The position numbers and the translations under genes were made by a program. This document shows positions 5,855-5,950 of a stretch of DNA of 5,950 nucleotides, one piece after another. The notes below the pieces were generated by a model that saw only the letters and a program-made list of their open reading frames with translations, did no database searches and was not told the DNA's origin. The stretch spans positions 1 to 5,950 of the forward strand of contig OMRF01000074.1 of assembly GCA_900313435.1 (NCBI GenBank), given 5' to 3'. How positions within the stretch are numbered: position 1 is the first letter of the stretch; each line of letters opens with the position of its first letter. The stretch comes from an uncultured Lachnospiraceae bacterium (GTDB taxonomy: Bacteria > Bacillota > Clostridia > Lachnospirales > Lachnospiraceae).

Positions 5855-5950
5855 CTACTGTATACTCTTCCCTTTTCCAATCAGCAAACCCTTCACGACC
5901 AGAATAGCCAGACAGATGATGCCTGCATAGGGCTGTCTTGTCAGGATAAA
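5855..5950 (-). CDS. C-terminal end of a probable membrane protein (partial)
   Basis: An open frame enters from the window edge on the minus strand and ends at TAG (5857-5855), giving 31 residues. It contains a hydrophobic stretch, AGIICLAILVVKGLLIG, followed by a lysine-rich end (KGKSIQ). This looks like a last transmembrane helix with a cytoplasmic positive tail. It ends 17 nt before the YhbS-like gene, whose GGAGG lies in that gap, and this spacing supports a real gene in the same operon. The family cannot be named from so short a fragment. Confidence 0.6.
   Translation of the reverse strand, partial: FILTRQPYAGIICLAILVVKGLLIGKGKSIQ

Overview
All supported genes in this 5.95 kb window lie on the minus strand, so transcription runs from high to low coordinates. 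The proteins look like those of an anaerobic Clostridia member, most likely Lachnospiraceae or a relative. The reasons are a soluble [FeFe]-hydrogenase-like protein fused to a chemoreceptor signalling domain, a membrane HD-GYP protein, strong GGAGG-type ribosome binding sites and moderate GC. This placement is inferred from protein character; no marker gene is present.

Layout in transcription order: (1) 5950-5855, the last 31 codons of a probable membrane protein cut by the window edge. (2) 5837-5208, a YhbS-like GNAT acetyltransferase that follows it after 17 nt and is probably in the same operon. (3) 5158-4637, a second GNAT of the phosphinothricin-acetyltransferase-like type, 49 nt further on. 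(4) 4636-4413, a 224-nt intergenic stretch with a convincing sigma-A-type promoter and short repeats. (5) 4412-2481, a 643-residue fusion of a two-cluster ferredoxin domain, an H-cluster hydrogenase-like domain, a Fes [4Fe-4S] domain and an MCP signalling hairpin. (6) A perfect 13-bp stem terminator at 2439-2402. (7) 2333-48, a 761-residue protein with about six membrane helices, an HD-GYP cyclic-di-GMP phosphodiesterase domain and two copies of an uncharacterised C-terminal domain. (8) 1-44, a GC-rich repeat and hairpin directly after that gene.

The two large genes are both signalling proteins. One probably converts a redox, H2 or CO-type signal into chemotaxis output, and the other probably degrades cyclic di-GMP, which commonly controls the switch between motile and sessile states. 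A terminator separates them, so any link would be functional rather than a shared transcript. The two acetyltransferases form a separate small group with no visible connection to the signalling genes. No RNA gene, CRISPR array, insertion sequence or phage gene was recognised.
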